The notes under the pieces are model-generated. The model worked only from the letters and a program-made list of their open reading frames with translations, searched no databases and was not told the DNA's origin. A stretch of 64,000 nucleotides of DNA. Origin: Listeria welshimeri serovar 6b str. SLCC5334. GTDB taxonomy: Bacteria; Bacillota; Bacilli; Lactobacillales; Listeriaceae. Position 1 is the stretch's first letter; each line of letters starts with the position of its first letter. The position numbers and the translations under genes were made by a program. Where the stretch lies: NCBI RefSeq assembly GCF_000060285.1, contig NC_008555.1, forward strand, positions 496,001-560,000, written 5' to 3'. Of this stretch, positions 7,325-14,203 are shown in pieces.

Positions 7325-9193
7325 ATGAAAAAAATTCTAAAAGTATTTCTCGCAACCCTGTGTATGTTCCTAATGATATATCCTTCCATCTCAGCTCAAG
7401 CAGAAGAAACATCTACTAATGTTAATATTCCTGATACCAATTTAAAGACCTATTTAAATGGATTACTTAAACAAGCGAGTGATGCACCTATTACAACAGA
7501 CCAAATGGCTACTATTAAATCTATCACACTATCAGGTGCGAATTATAGCGATTTAACAGGTCTAGAAGCAGCATCAAACCTTGAAACACTTAGTATTAAT
7601 AACACGAGCATCCAAACACTAGCACCAATTAAAAATGTGGAATCTTTATCTTACTTAACGGTTGGTGGAGACAATGTAACAGATAGTACGTTTGTTGATT
7701 TACATGCTTTAGTTAACTTGAAAAGTATAAGTATTAGCAGTAAAAATGTTAGTCATAAAGTTTTCAATAGTTTTAATAAATTACCTAACCTAACTTATCT
7801 ATATGCTCAAAATTCAATGAAAATTACGGATATTTCAGCTCTTGCTTCATTGCCAGCTTTAAATACGCTTTTCTTACAATTTGATGGAATTGATGATTTT
7901 AGACCATTAAACGATTTTGAGAGTTTCAAAAATGGTAATTTAAAAGCACTTGCTGCATTCGGACAAAACACGGGTAGAGAGAATCCGAGAATCACATTGA
8001 AGTCTGGAAAATTGGATTTTGATGAAGCGAATCAAACCTTATTCTTGCCATTTTCGATGATGCCAAAGCCATTAACTAGTTTCGATGGGACAGTAGCACC
8101 TTTTTCTAAATCCAACTCTGCAAGTAATACGTATTTAGGATTTAATGATGTGGCATTACCAAGTTCGCGCCTTGCAATTACTGACGAAGGTATTACTGTA
8201 AGTGGCGTAACAAAAGAAGAATTTGATAACCTAACTGAAATCGAATATAATGCACGTTATGATTTCCCAACTGGAAGCTATCCAACTCCGCCAAATATGA
8301 ATTCTTACGTTGTTTCGAGTGGAACATACGATCAGTATTTCGATATTAGTCACACGTTAGATTTAACAGCGGATGAAAACTATGATTACAATCAATATGA
8401 CGCCATTTCTGAAGAACAATTTTTAAAAGACGTTCAAGCAAAAACGGACGATGGAACGGCTGTTCAAAGCGATTTTAACCAAGTAGTTAAATTAGACGTA
8501 CCAGCCGAATACACCGTAACTTTAAATGCTGAAAATAGTGCTGGTCTAAAAGCGGATCCAATAAAAGTAAAAGTAGTTGTTCATGAAAAACCAGTTATCA
8601 CAGCAGATCCGACAATTTCTTATAAACAAGCCACTACTACTAAATCAGTAGATGAATTTTTAACAGAAATTAAGTCATCTGTTACAGGAAATGGCGTGAT
8701 TACCAGTGATTTTGATAAAGTGGTAGATTTAACGACACCTGGCGAATATACCGTGACTTTAAATGCAACAAATAATCGTGGTCAACAAGCCGATCCAGTA
8801 ACTGTTATTGTAGTAGTAACAAGTGAGGAAAACCCGACTAAGCCAGATACTGATGATAAACCAAAACCGGATCCAGAAGATAAGCCGAAACCAACTCCAG
8901 AAGAAAAACCTAAAGCGGAGAATTCTGGAAAAGAAGAAGTATTCGGTGAGAACTCTGAAGCGGCACCGCAAGAAAATCAAACAGAAAAATCAAGTGCATT
9001 AACAACTAAAGAACAGCCGACTCAAAAAACAGTCAGTCAATTCGAAAAAAATCAAACGGAATCAAAGCAAACCAAAACAAACAAAGCACTTCCAAAAACA
9101 GGGGATAGCGGATTAGGAGCTATACCAGTTGTAGCTGTAGGAACATTGTTTGGTCTAACGGCACTGGTGCTTTTACGAAAACGTAATTCGTAA
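7325..9193 (+). CDS. Internalin-like LPXTG surface protein
   Basis: A 622-residue cell-wall protein, apparently the lmo0514-type internalin. The signal peptide ends at SAQA/EE. It is followed by a short leucine-rich repeat region (about residues 60-200, with SNLETLSINNTSIQTL and similar units). Two Ig-like repeats follow, each ending EYTVTLNA(E/T)N with a DPIKVKVVV or DPVTVIVVV strand. A Pro/Lys/Glu spacer (residues about 501-530) and a Ser/Thr/Gln-rich tail come next. The sortase A motif LPKTG is at 589-593, followed by a hydrophobic helix and RKR. It should be exported, cleaved at LPKT/G and linked to peptidoglycan. The ligand is unknown, and the LRR stretch is short for a host-receptor internalin. 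Confidence 0.92.
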   Translation: MKKILKVFLATLCMFLMIYPSISAQAEETSTNVNIPDTNLKTYLNGLLKQASDAPITTDQMATIKSITLSGANYSDLTGLEAASNLETLSINNTSIQTLAPIKNVESLSYLTVGGDNVTDSTFVDLHALVNLKSISISSKNVSHKVFNSFNKLPNLTYLYAQNSMKITDISALASLPALNTLFLQFDGIDDFRPLNDFESFKNGNLKALAAFGQNTGRENPRITLKSGKLDFDEANQTLFLPFSMMPKPLTSFDGTVAPFSKSNSASNTYLGFNDVALPSSRLAITDEGITVSGVTKEEFDNLTEIEYNARYDFPTGSYPTPPNMNSYVVSSGTYDQYFDISHTLDLTADENYDYNQYDAISEEQFLKDVQAKTDDGTAVQSDFNQVVKLDVPAEYTVTLNAENSAGLKADPIKVKVVVHEKPVITADPTISYKQATTTKSVDEFLTEIKSSVTGNGVITSDFDKVVDLTTPGEYTVTLNATNNRGQQADPVTVIVVVTSEENPTKPDTDDKPKPDPEDKPKPTPEEKPKAENSGKEEVFGENSEAAPQENQTEKSSALTTKEQPTQKTVSQFEKNQTESKQTKTNKALPKTGDSGLGAIPVVAVGTLFGLTALVLLRKRNS

Positions 9194-9293
9194 ACTATGT
9201 GAATTTAATAGCAAAAATTAATGATAATGAGGCCTAAATTTCTCTTTATAGGGTAAAAGATACTATAAGAAAAGTTTATGGGAGGTTTGTGTT

Positions 9294-9725
9294 ATGGAAA
9301 AATATCACCGTATCCTTGTTGCAATAGACGGCTCAGAACCGGCAAAATTAGCTTTTGAAAAAGGGCTAGAATTAGCAATTAAATTAGACGGAGTGCTCGG
9401 TATCGCAAGTATTGTAGATTTGCGTGCGTTCTCTCCAAATGTTTCTTATGATGGTAGTTTAGAAGAAAAAGCAGAACTAGAGCTAAAAGCAAGCGTTAAT
9501 GAATATGCAGAAAAAGCAAGGTTGGCGGGTGTGAAGCAAGTAGAGACTTTTGTTGCGAAAGGAAATCCTAAAATATTACTCTCCACTGATATTCCAGCAG
9601 AGTTTCAAGCAGATTTAATCATTTGTGGAGCAACCGGGATGAACCGTGTGGAAAAATTAGTTTTAGGTAGCGTTTCTTCTTACATTTTGGCACATGCGAT
9701 TTGTGACACATTAATAGCTAGATAA
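9294..9725 (+). CDS. Universal stress protein (UspA family)
   Basis: A 143-residue single-domain Usp. It begins with HRILVAIDGSEPAKLAFEKGLELA. Near the end it has the ATP-binding pattern G-2x-G-9x-G-S in GATGMNRVEKLVLGSVS, so it is probably a nucleotide-binding type. Such proteins help survival in stationary phase, acid and starvation; the exact action is unknown. A GGGAGG site precedes the ATG and a strong terminator follows, so it is monocistronic. I looked for a sigma-B promoter and found only GGGTAA at 9251 without a convincing -35. Confidence 0.92.
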   Translation: MEKYHRILVAIDGSEPAKLAFEKGLELAIKLDGVLGIASIVDLRAFSPNVSYDGSLEEKAELELKASVNEYAEKARLAGVKQVETFVAKGNPKILLSTDIPAEFQADLIICGATGMNRVEKLVLGSVSSYILAHAICDTLIAR

Positions 9726-9727
9726 TC

Positions 9728-9770
9728 AAAAAGTAGCTATCTTCTTTTTAGGAAGGTAGCTACTTTTTTT
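9728..9770 (+). terminator. Terminator after uspA
   Basis: A 16-pair stem beginning AAAAAGTAGCTA pairs with the arm ending TAGCTACTTTTT, followed by more T residues. Confidence 0.88.
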
Positions 9771-9803
9771 GTTGTTTAAAATAGAAAAGTTAGTTCATTT
9801 ACT

Positions 9804-10619
9804 TTATTTTGAACCATTTTCGACATAGCTCATATCATTAACATCCTCAATCGAGAATTTACCATCTTTATAAGTGATTTTTGTGACACTAGCATTTTGG
9901 ATACCTTTTGAAGGAAGTTTATATCCCGGTTCGATAGTATCAAGAAGTGCGCCTATACTAAGTCCGTGAGAAACGAGAAGAACATTAGAGTCGCCTTTTT
10001 TGCTTTCTTTTTTCGCTACGTCCGTCAAACCTTCTTTTAGACGAGCTTGAATAGTTGCATAATCTTCAGCAGGCCAATTTTCTCCTTCTTTGACACGTTT
10101 TTTATCAAGAGCGGCTACACTATTCGCAAAATCTTTAGGAGAAAGTCCTGCACTTTGCCATTCTTCCAATGTTTTCCCTTGGCTTTTCGCGATATCAGTC
10201 CACATATTTTCGTTTAAGTCACCTTCATATGAACCAAAGTTAAATTCACGGAAACGCTCATCTGTTTGGAGCTTTTTGTCAGCGGATTTATCACTTTCCT
10301 TTAAAATTAGGTTTGCTGTTTGGATTGCACGACCGCTATCACTGCTATAAGCTGCACCAAAATCTACATCTTTTAATCCTTTGCCAGCAGCTGTTACAAC
10401 TTTTTCCCCATCAGGAGTAAGAACCGCATCAGACCAACCTTGTACACGATCAGTTGTGTTTAACATCGTTTTACCATGACGTACTACATAAAATGTCACT
10501 GTGCCATCTTTTTCTTTCTCTTTGCTGTCTGCTTTGCTCGTAGAAGTATCATTACCACAACCCGCAATCAAAAGTAATGCACAAAACACCATCATTAATT
10601 TCCAAATATTTTTCTTCAT
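9804..10619 (-). CDS. Phosphoglycerate-mutase-like histidine phosphatase lipoprotein
   Basis: A 271-residue lipoprotein with signal and lipobox LLIAGC, then a histidine phosphatase domain. The phosphohistidine motif is YVVRHGKTMLNTTDRVQGW near residue 48; SSDSGRAIQTA and the second catalytic His in LLVSHGLSIGALLD follow. The domain is extracytoplasmic, so it is a phosphatase on the outer membrane face rather than a glycolytic mutase. It closely resembles the two cytosolic paralogues at 61-63 kb. I use the ATG at 10619 because a GGAGAAAAAG site precedes it; the longer frame runs into the leader. Its promoter overlaps a cre-like site and its leader holds a terminator-like hairpin. Confidence 0.88.
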   Translation of the reverse strand: MKKNIWKLMMVFCALLLIAGCGNDTSTSKADSKEKEKDGTVTFYVVRHGKTMLNTTDRVQGWSDAVLTPDGEKVVTAAGKGLKDVDFGAAYSSDSGRAIQTANLILKESDKSADKKLQTDERFREFNFGSYEGDLNENMWTDIAKSQGKTLEEWQSAGLSPKDFANSVAALDKKRVKEGENWPAEDYATIQARLKEGLTDVAKKESKKGDSNVLLVSHGLSIGALLDTIEPGYKLPSKGIQNASVTKITYKDGKFSIEDVNDMSYVENGSK

Positions 10620-10656
10620 CTTTTTCTCCTTTTTTATGTTTTTTAGCAAAATAAAA

Positions 10657-10710
10657 ACCCAGATAAATCGAAAAAACAGCCCCAAAAGCCAATTTTCGTT
10701 TTATCTAGGT
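10657..10710 (-). promoter_or_regulatory. Terminator-like hairpin in the leader of the lipoprotein phosphatase gene
   Basis: Reading the minus strand, ACCTAGATAAAACG pairs at 13 of 14 positions with CGATTTATCTGGGT and is followed by TTTTTATTTT. It lies inside the roughly 135-base leader between the promoter and the start codon. The pentamer ACCTA occurs twice, once in the stem and once just upstream, so an alternative fold is possible. This looks like an attenuator; no known riboswitch class was recognised. Confidence 0.55.
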
Positions 10711-10761
10711 TATGCCCAAATTAGGTAACATTCCTGAATAAGGATATTTGTTTATAAGATG

Positions 10762-10790
10762 ATTTTAGCATGAATAGAAAGCGTTTACAA
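10762..10790 (-). promoter_or_regulatory. Promoter with overlapping cre-like site
   Basis: On the minus strand TTGTAA, a 17-base spacer and TAAAAT form a good promoter. TGTAAACGCTTTCT (10776-10789) fits the CcpA cre consensus TGWAANCGNTNWCA except for the last base and overlaps the -35 and spacer, so carbon catabolite repression is predicted. Confidence 0.65.
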
Positions 10791-10818
10791 GTTTGGGTTT
10801 GGAGAAAAATTTGTAGAA

Positions 10819-10851
10819 ATAAAAAAGACCTGAACCAAAATCCAAGCCTTT
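10819..10851 (-). terminator. Terminator after the DUF1304 gene
   Basis: On the minus strand AAAGGCTTGGA pairs with wobble to the arm ending AGGTCTTT, followed by T residues. Confidence 0.6.
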
Positions 10852-10862
10852 CCCAAAATCTT

Positions 10863-11231
10863 CTAAACCAACAAAACCGCAACCAACGCCAAAACCGCCG
10901 GCAAGCCCTGTTTAACCAAAATTCCCTTAGAAGAAGTCGCGCCGCCAAACAGCGCCGCCACAACCACACAACTTAAAAAGAAAATCTGCACAGTTTCAGC
11001 CATCTCTGCTCCAGCGAAAAACAATCCCCACACAAGTCCTGCTGCAAGAAAGCCGTTATAAAGCCCTTGATTCGCAAACAGCGTCTGGACTTTCTTATTC
11101 GCAAGTAGTTCCTTCTCTACACCGAACGTCCTCGATGCGAGTTTGGTATTGGCGAAAAACATTTCTAAAATCATAATATAAATATGTTCTATCATAACGA
11201 TGAAAGTTAAAATAAATGCTAAAATGGTCAT
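10863..11231 (-). CDS. DUF1304 family membrane protein
   Basis: A 122-residue integral membrane protein with four predicted helices. The conserved DUF1304 features are EHIYIMILEMF in the first helix, NKKVQTLFANQGLYNGFLAAGLVWG after the second, and the small-residue last helix. The function is unknown. In many bacteria it is annotated as a small epimerase-like or transporter-like protein without evidence. The gene lies divergent to the DHA2 efflux pump, which could mean shared regulation, but I see no direct evidence of that. The ribosome site is AGAGGG before the ATG. Confidence 0.82.
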   Translation of the reverse strand: MTILAFILTFIVMIEHIYIMILEMFFANTKLASRTFGVEKELLANKKVQTLFANQGLYNGFLAAGLVWGLFFAGAEMAETVQIFFLSCVVVAALFGGATSSKGILVKQGLPAVLALVAVLLV

Positions 11232-11302
11232 CTAAATCCCTCTTTTCTACTTCGAAGTATAGCATGAATTGTAAATTTTTCATGAAAATAAAGCTTGAAA
11301 CG

Positions 11303-11331
11303 TTGACTTATTGGCGAAATCTCCGTAATAT
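11303..11331 (+). promoter_or_regulatory. Sigma-A promoter of the efflux gene with downstream inverted repeat
   Basis: TTGACT, a 17-base spacer and TAATAT precede the MFS gene. Just downstream an imperfect palindrome AGACTACTAAATTTTAGTCT (about 11339-11358) could be an operator; the regulator is not identified. Confidence 0.65.
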
Positions 11332-11375
11332 CAAACGTAGACTACTAAATTTTAGTCTGAAAAGGGGGAAATTAT

Positions 11376-12791
11376 ATGCAACAAGAAGCAACAGGTGGGC
11401 AGAAGATTCGTCCGATACCGATTATTGCCTCGTTTTTGATGGCAGGTTTTATTGGACTATTTAGTGAAACTGCTCTTAACATGGCGCTTAGTGATTTGAT
11501 TCAGGTGTTTGATATTAGTTCAGCGACAGTACAGTGGCTTACGACAGGCTATTTGCTAACGCTTGGAATATTAGTACCGATTTCGGGATTACTTTTACAA
11601 TGGTTTACGACACGAGGTTTATTTTTTACAGCAGTGAGTTTTTCGATTGCTGGTACGCTTATTGCGGCACTTTCGCCAACGTTTGCGATGTTAATGATTG
11701 GACGTGTAGTGCAAGCAGTAGGTACGGCGCTATTACTACCGTTAATGTTTAACACAATTTTACTGATTTTCCCAGAGCATAAACGTGGCTCAGCAATGGG
11801 AATGATTGGTCTGGTAATTATGTTTGCGCCAGCAGTTGGTCCAACGATTTCAGGACTTATTTTAGAAAACTTAACTTGGAACTGGATTTTCTGGATTTCC
11901 TTGCCATTCTTAATTATTGCACTATTATTCGGAATGAAATTTATGCAAAATGTTTCGGTTGTTACGAAGCCGAAAATTGATATTTTATCGATTATTCTTT
12001 CGACGCTAGGTTTTGGTGGAGTTGTATTTGCCTTTAGTAGTGCGGGAGAAAGTGGCTGGGGAAGCGCGACAGTGTTAGTTTCTATCATTGGTGGTGGCAT
12101 TGCACTTGGACTCTTTGTTTGGCGCCAACTAACGATGGAAAAACCTTTAATGGACTTGAAAGTATTTAAATACCCAATGTTCACGTTAGGACTTATTTTA
12201 GTATTTATCAGTTTTATGATGATTCTGTCGACGATGATTTTACTACCGCTATACTTGCAAAATAGTTTAGCACTCGCGGCATTTTCTGCGGGATTAGTGC
12301 TACTCCCAGGCGGGGTGCTGAATGGTTTAATGTCACCATTTACTGGGCGTTTGTTTGATGCATACGGTCCACGCGCACTTGTTATTCCAGGATTTATCGT
12401 AGCAGTTGTGGCGCTATTTTTCTTAACAAGAATAGAAGTTGGCACATCTGCACTAACAATTATCGTGCTACATTCCGTGTTAATGATTGGGATTTCGATG
12501 GTCATGATGCCAGCACAAACGAACGGGTTAAACCAATTACCACGAAATTTATATCCTGATGGCACGGCGATTATGAACACATTGCAACAAGTTTCCGGTG
12601 CGATTGGAACAGCTGTTGCGATTACGATCATGTCTGCTGGACAAAAAGCTTATATGGAAACGGCACAAGGAATGGGACCAGAGCAAATGGTTGCTTCACT
12701 GACAGCAGGAATCCAAAATGCCTTCGTCTTTGGACTAATTATGGCTTGTATCGGACTTCTGTGTTCGCTCTTTATTCGTAAAGCTAAATAA
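11376..12791 (+). CDS. MFS drug-efflux transporter, DHA2 (EmrB/QacA) type
   Basis: A 471-residue 14-helix major facilitator protein. The family signals are LNMALSDLIQVF in helix 1, the motif around GRVVQAVGTALLLPL in helix 4, the antiporter motif C-like stretch GMIGLVIMFAPAVGPTISGLI in helix 5, and a late MMPAQTNGLNQLP. It should expel cationic or hydrophobic compounds in exchange for protons. A strong promoter and a possible operator precede it and a terminator follows, so it is expressed alone. The substrate cannot be read from sequence. The downstream ROK regulator is in the same direction but beyond the terminator. Confidence 0.9.
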   Translation: MQQEATGGQKIRPIPIIASFLMAGFIGLFSETALNMALSDLIQVFDISSATVQWLTTGYLLTLGILVPISGLLLQWFTTRGLFFTAVSFSIAGTLIAALSPTFAMLMIGRVVQAVGTALLLPLMFNTILLIFPEHKRGSAMGMIGLVIMFAPAVGPTISGLILENLTWNWIFWISLPFLIIALLFGMKFMQNVSVVTKPKIDILSIILSTLGFGGVVFAFSSAGESGWGSATVLVSIIGGGIALGLFVWRQLTMEKPLMDLKVFKYPMFTLGLILVFISFMMILSTMILLPLYLQNSLALAAFSAGLVLLPGGVLNGLMSPFTGRLFDAYGPRALVIPGFIVAVVALFFLTRIEVGTSALTIIVLHSVLMIGISMVMMPAQTNGLNQLPRNLYPDGTAIMNTLQQVSGAIGTAVAITIMSAGQKAYMETAQGMGPEQMVASLTAGIQNAFVFGLIMACIGLLCSLFIRKAK

Positions 12792-12800
12792 TAAAGCGAA

Positions 12801-12833
12801 GAGAACTTCTCGTAATGAGAGGTTCTTTTTTGT
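12801..12833 (+). terminator. Terminator after the efflux gene
   Basis: The stem GAGAACTTCTC/GAGAGGTTCTT, with one wobble, is followed by T6. Confidence 0.78.
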
Positions 12834-12918
12834 TTTGACAAATAGGTTCTGAGTGGTTAAAATGATATTAAATATAGTTTATAAAGTTTGTTTAATAACT
12901 TTGCGATTGGAGCGATTG

Positions 12919-13926
12919 ATGATGGCACTTCCTCGTGATTTAAAAGAACTAAATAAGAAAAATATTAAGTCAATTTTACGGCAACAAGGTGCGATGACGA
13001 AAGCGGAAATCGCTGATGTGACTGGGCTTAGTGTGGTGACTGTCAATAAGTTGATTCGGGATTTAACAGAAAGTGAAGAGATTTTAGAACAAGATAATTC
13101 GGTGGCGACAGGCGGAAGAAGAGCGATTTCATATCAAATTAATCCTAATTATCAATTAGTATTGGTTGTTAGTTTGCAGGAGAAATGGAAGAAAATTACG
13201 TATTCTTTTTCGGTTTTTAATTTGCTTGGTGAGCCAGAATTTGTAGAAGATATGTCTGGTGAGGACTTAGATATTACTGCGCTTAAACGGAATATTAAAG
13301 ATCTTGTGTGCGCTTTTCCTAAGATTTCTTGTATTGTTATGGGAGTTCCGGGTATTGAGATTGGCGGTAGACTGCGCGCGATGGACTTTCCATTACTTTT
13401 AAATGTTCATTTGCGGGAAACAGTGGAAGCGGAAGTTAATTTACCGGTGTTGGTCGAAACGGATACGAATGCAGCGATTTTAGGATATAAAAATCGACCG
13501 GTTGAAGAGGAGAATATTGTGGGGCTTTATTATCCGGAGCGTTTTCCACCGGGTGCGGGACTTCTGATGAATGGCGAGATTTTGAAAGGACGAAACGGTC
13601 TGGCTGGGGAGATTAAGCATATGCCGCTGCAGGTGGACTGGGATAACTTTGATTTTTCGGTGGATGAAATTAAAGCGCATATTCGAAAAATGGTGCTTCT
13701 CACGATGAGTTTTTATGATCCGGAAACGATTGTGTTATATACGAATTTTTACTTCGGACAAAAGGATTATACGGAGGAACTGACGGCGGAATTGAAGCAA
13801 GTTTATCCGTATGCGACTTTGCCGAAAATTGTGTTATCACGCAAGTTTACGACAGATTATCGGATTGGTCTTCTGGCGTTTGGGATTGATTATTTGGAGA
13901 ATAATTTGACGGATTGGCGGATATAA
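12919..13926 (+). CDS. ROK-family (NagC/XylR-like) transcriptional regulator
   Basis: A 335-residue protein with an N-terminal MarR-type helix-turn-helix (RQQGAMTKAEIADVTGLSVV, residues about 20-40) and a ROK sugar-kinase-like domain. That domain has GVPGIEIGGRLRAMDF, VETDTNAAILGY and GAGLLMNGEILKGRNGLAGEIKHM. The CxCGxxGC zinc cluster that normally follows the last motif in ROK regulators is absent. ATG at 12919 or 12922 is favoured by the GGAG at 12909. It sits directly before the restriction-modification island. In the reference genome, from memory, it is followed by the GH4 gene now located after the island, so it may regulate sugar use. Confidence 0.87.
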   Translation: MMALPRDLKELNKKNIKSILRQQGAMTKAEIADVTGLSVVTVNKLIRDLTESEEILEQDNSVATGGRRAISYQINPNYQLVLVVSLQEKWKKITYSFSVFNLLGEPEFVEDMSGEDLDITALKRNIKDLVCAFPKISCIVMGVPGIEIGGRLRAMDFPLLLNVHLRETVEAEVNLPVLVETDTNAAILGYKNRPVEEENIVGLYYPERFPPGAGLLMNGEILKGRNGLAGEIKHMPLQVDWDNFDFSVDEIKAHIRKMVLLTMSFYDPETIVLYTNFYFGQKDYTEELTAELKQVYPYATLPKIVLSRKFTTDYRIGLLAFGIDYLENNLTDWRI

Positions 13927-13935
13927 CTTTGGAAA

Positions 13936-13969
13936 GAAAATGCTCTAGATTTTTAGAGCATTTTCTTTA
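13936..13969 (+). terminator. Terminator after the ROK gene
   Basis: The 12-pair stem GAAAATGCTCTA/TAGAGCATTTTC is followed by a T-rich stretch. Confidence 0.82.
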
Positions 13970-14066
13970 TTATTCAACAAAAAATTTTAAGTCTATGAAG
14001 AAAAGAGTAATAAAATATAGTTAAGTAGCTGAATTAATATAATTTTAAAACAATAACTTTAATACA

Positions 14067-14102
14067 TGATATAATAACAAGTGTAAATGCAATACTTACA
14101 CT
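14067..14102 (+). promoter_or_regulatory. Extended -10 promoter of the hsd island with an inverted repeat
   Basis: TGATATAAT (14067-14075) is an extended -10. Immediately downstream, AGTGTAA and TTACACT (14080-14102) form a seven-base inverted repeat at the probable transcription start, in operator position. Confidence 0.5.
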
Positions 14103-14203
14103 GAAAAACAGCATAAGCTAAATTTTTTATGGGAACTATGAAGTATGATATAGAGAAAATTACAGTAATAGTTCATAACAAAATTGCGAAAGGACGTATT
14201 TAT

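Noticed and set aside
9231-9263. Possible sigma-B promoter before uspA
   Set aside because: GGGTAA at 9251 lacks a GTTT-like -35 at a fitting distance.
11549-12631. Long minus-strand open frame of 360 codons inside the efflux gene
   Set aside because: Mirrors a 14-helix transporter; the composition is an antisense artefact of hydrophobic codons and there is no ribosome site or family pattern.
14129-14203. Upstream ATG as the hsdR start
   Set aside because: No ribosome site, and the HsdR family begins at the downstream segment (M/V)AEAKFE, which has one.
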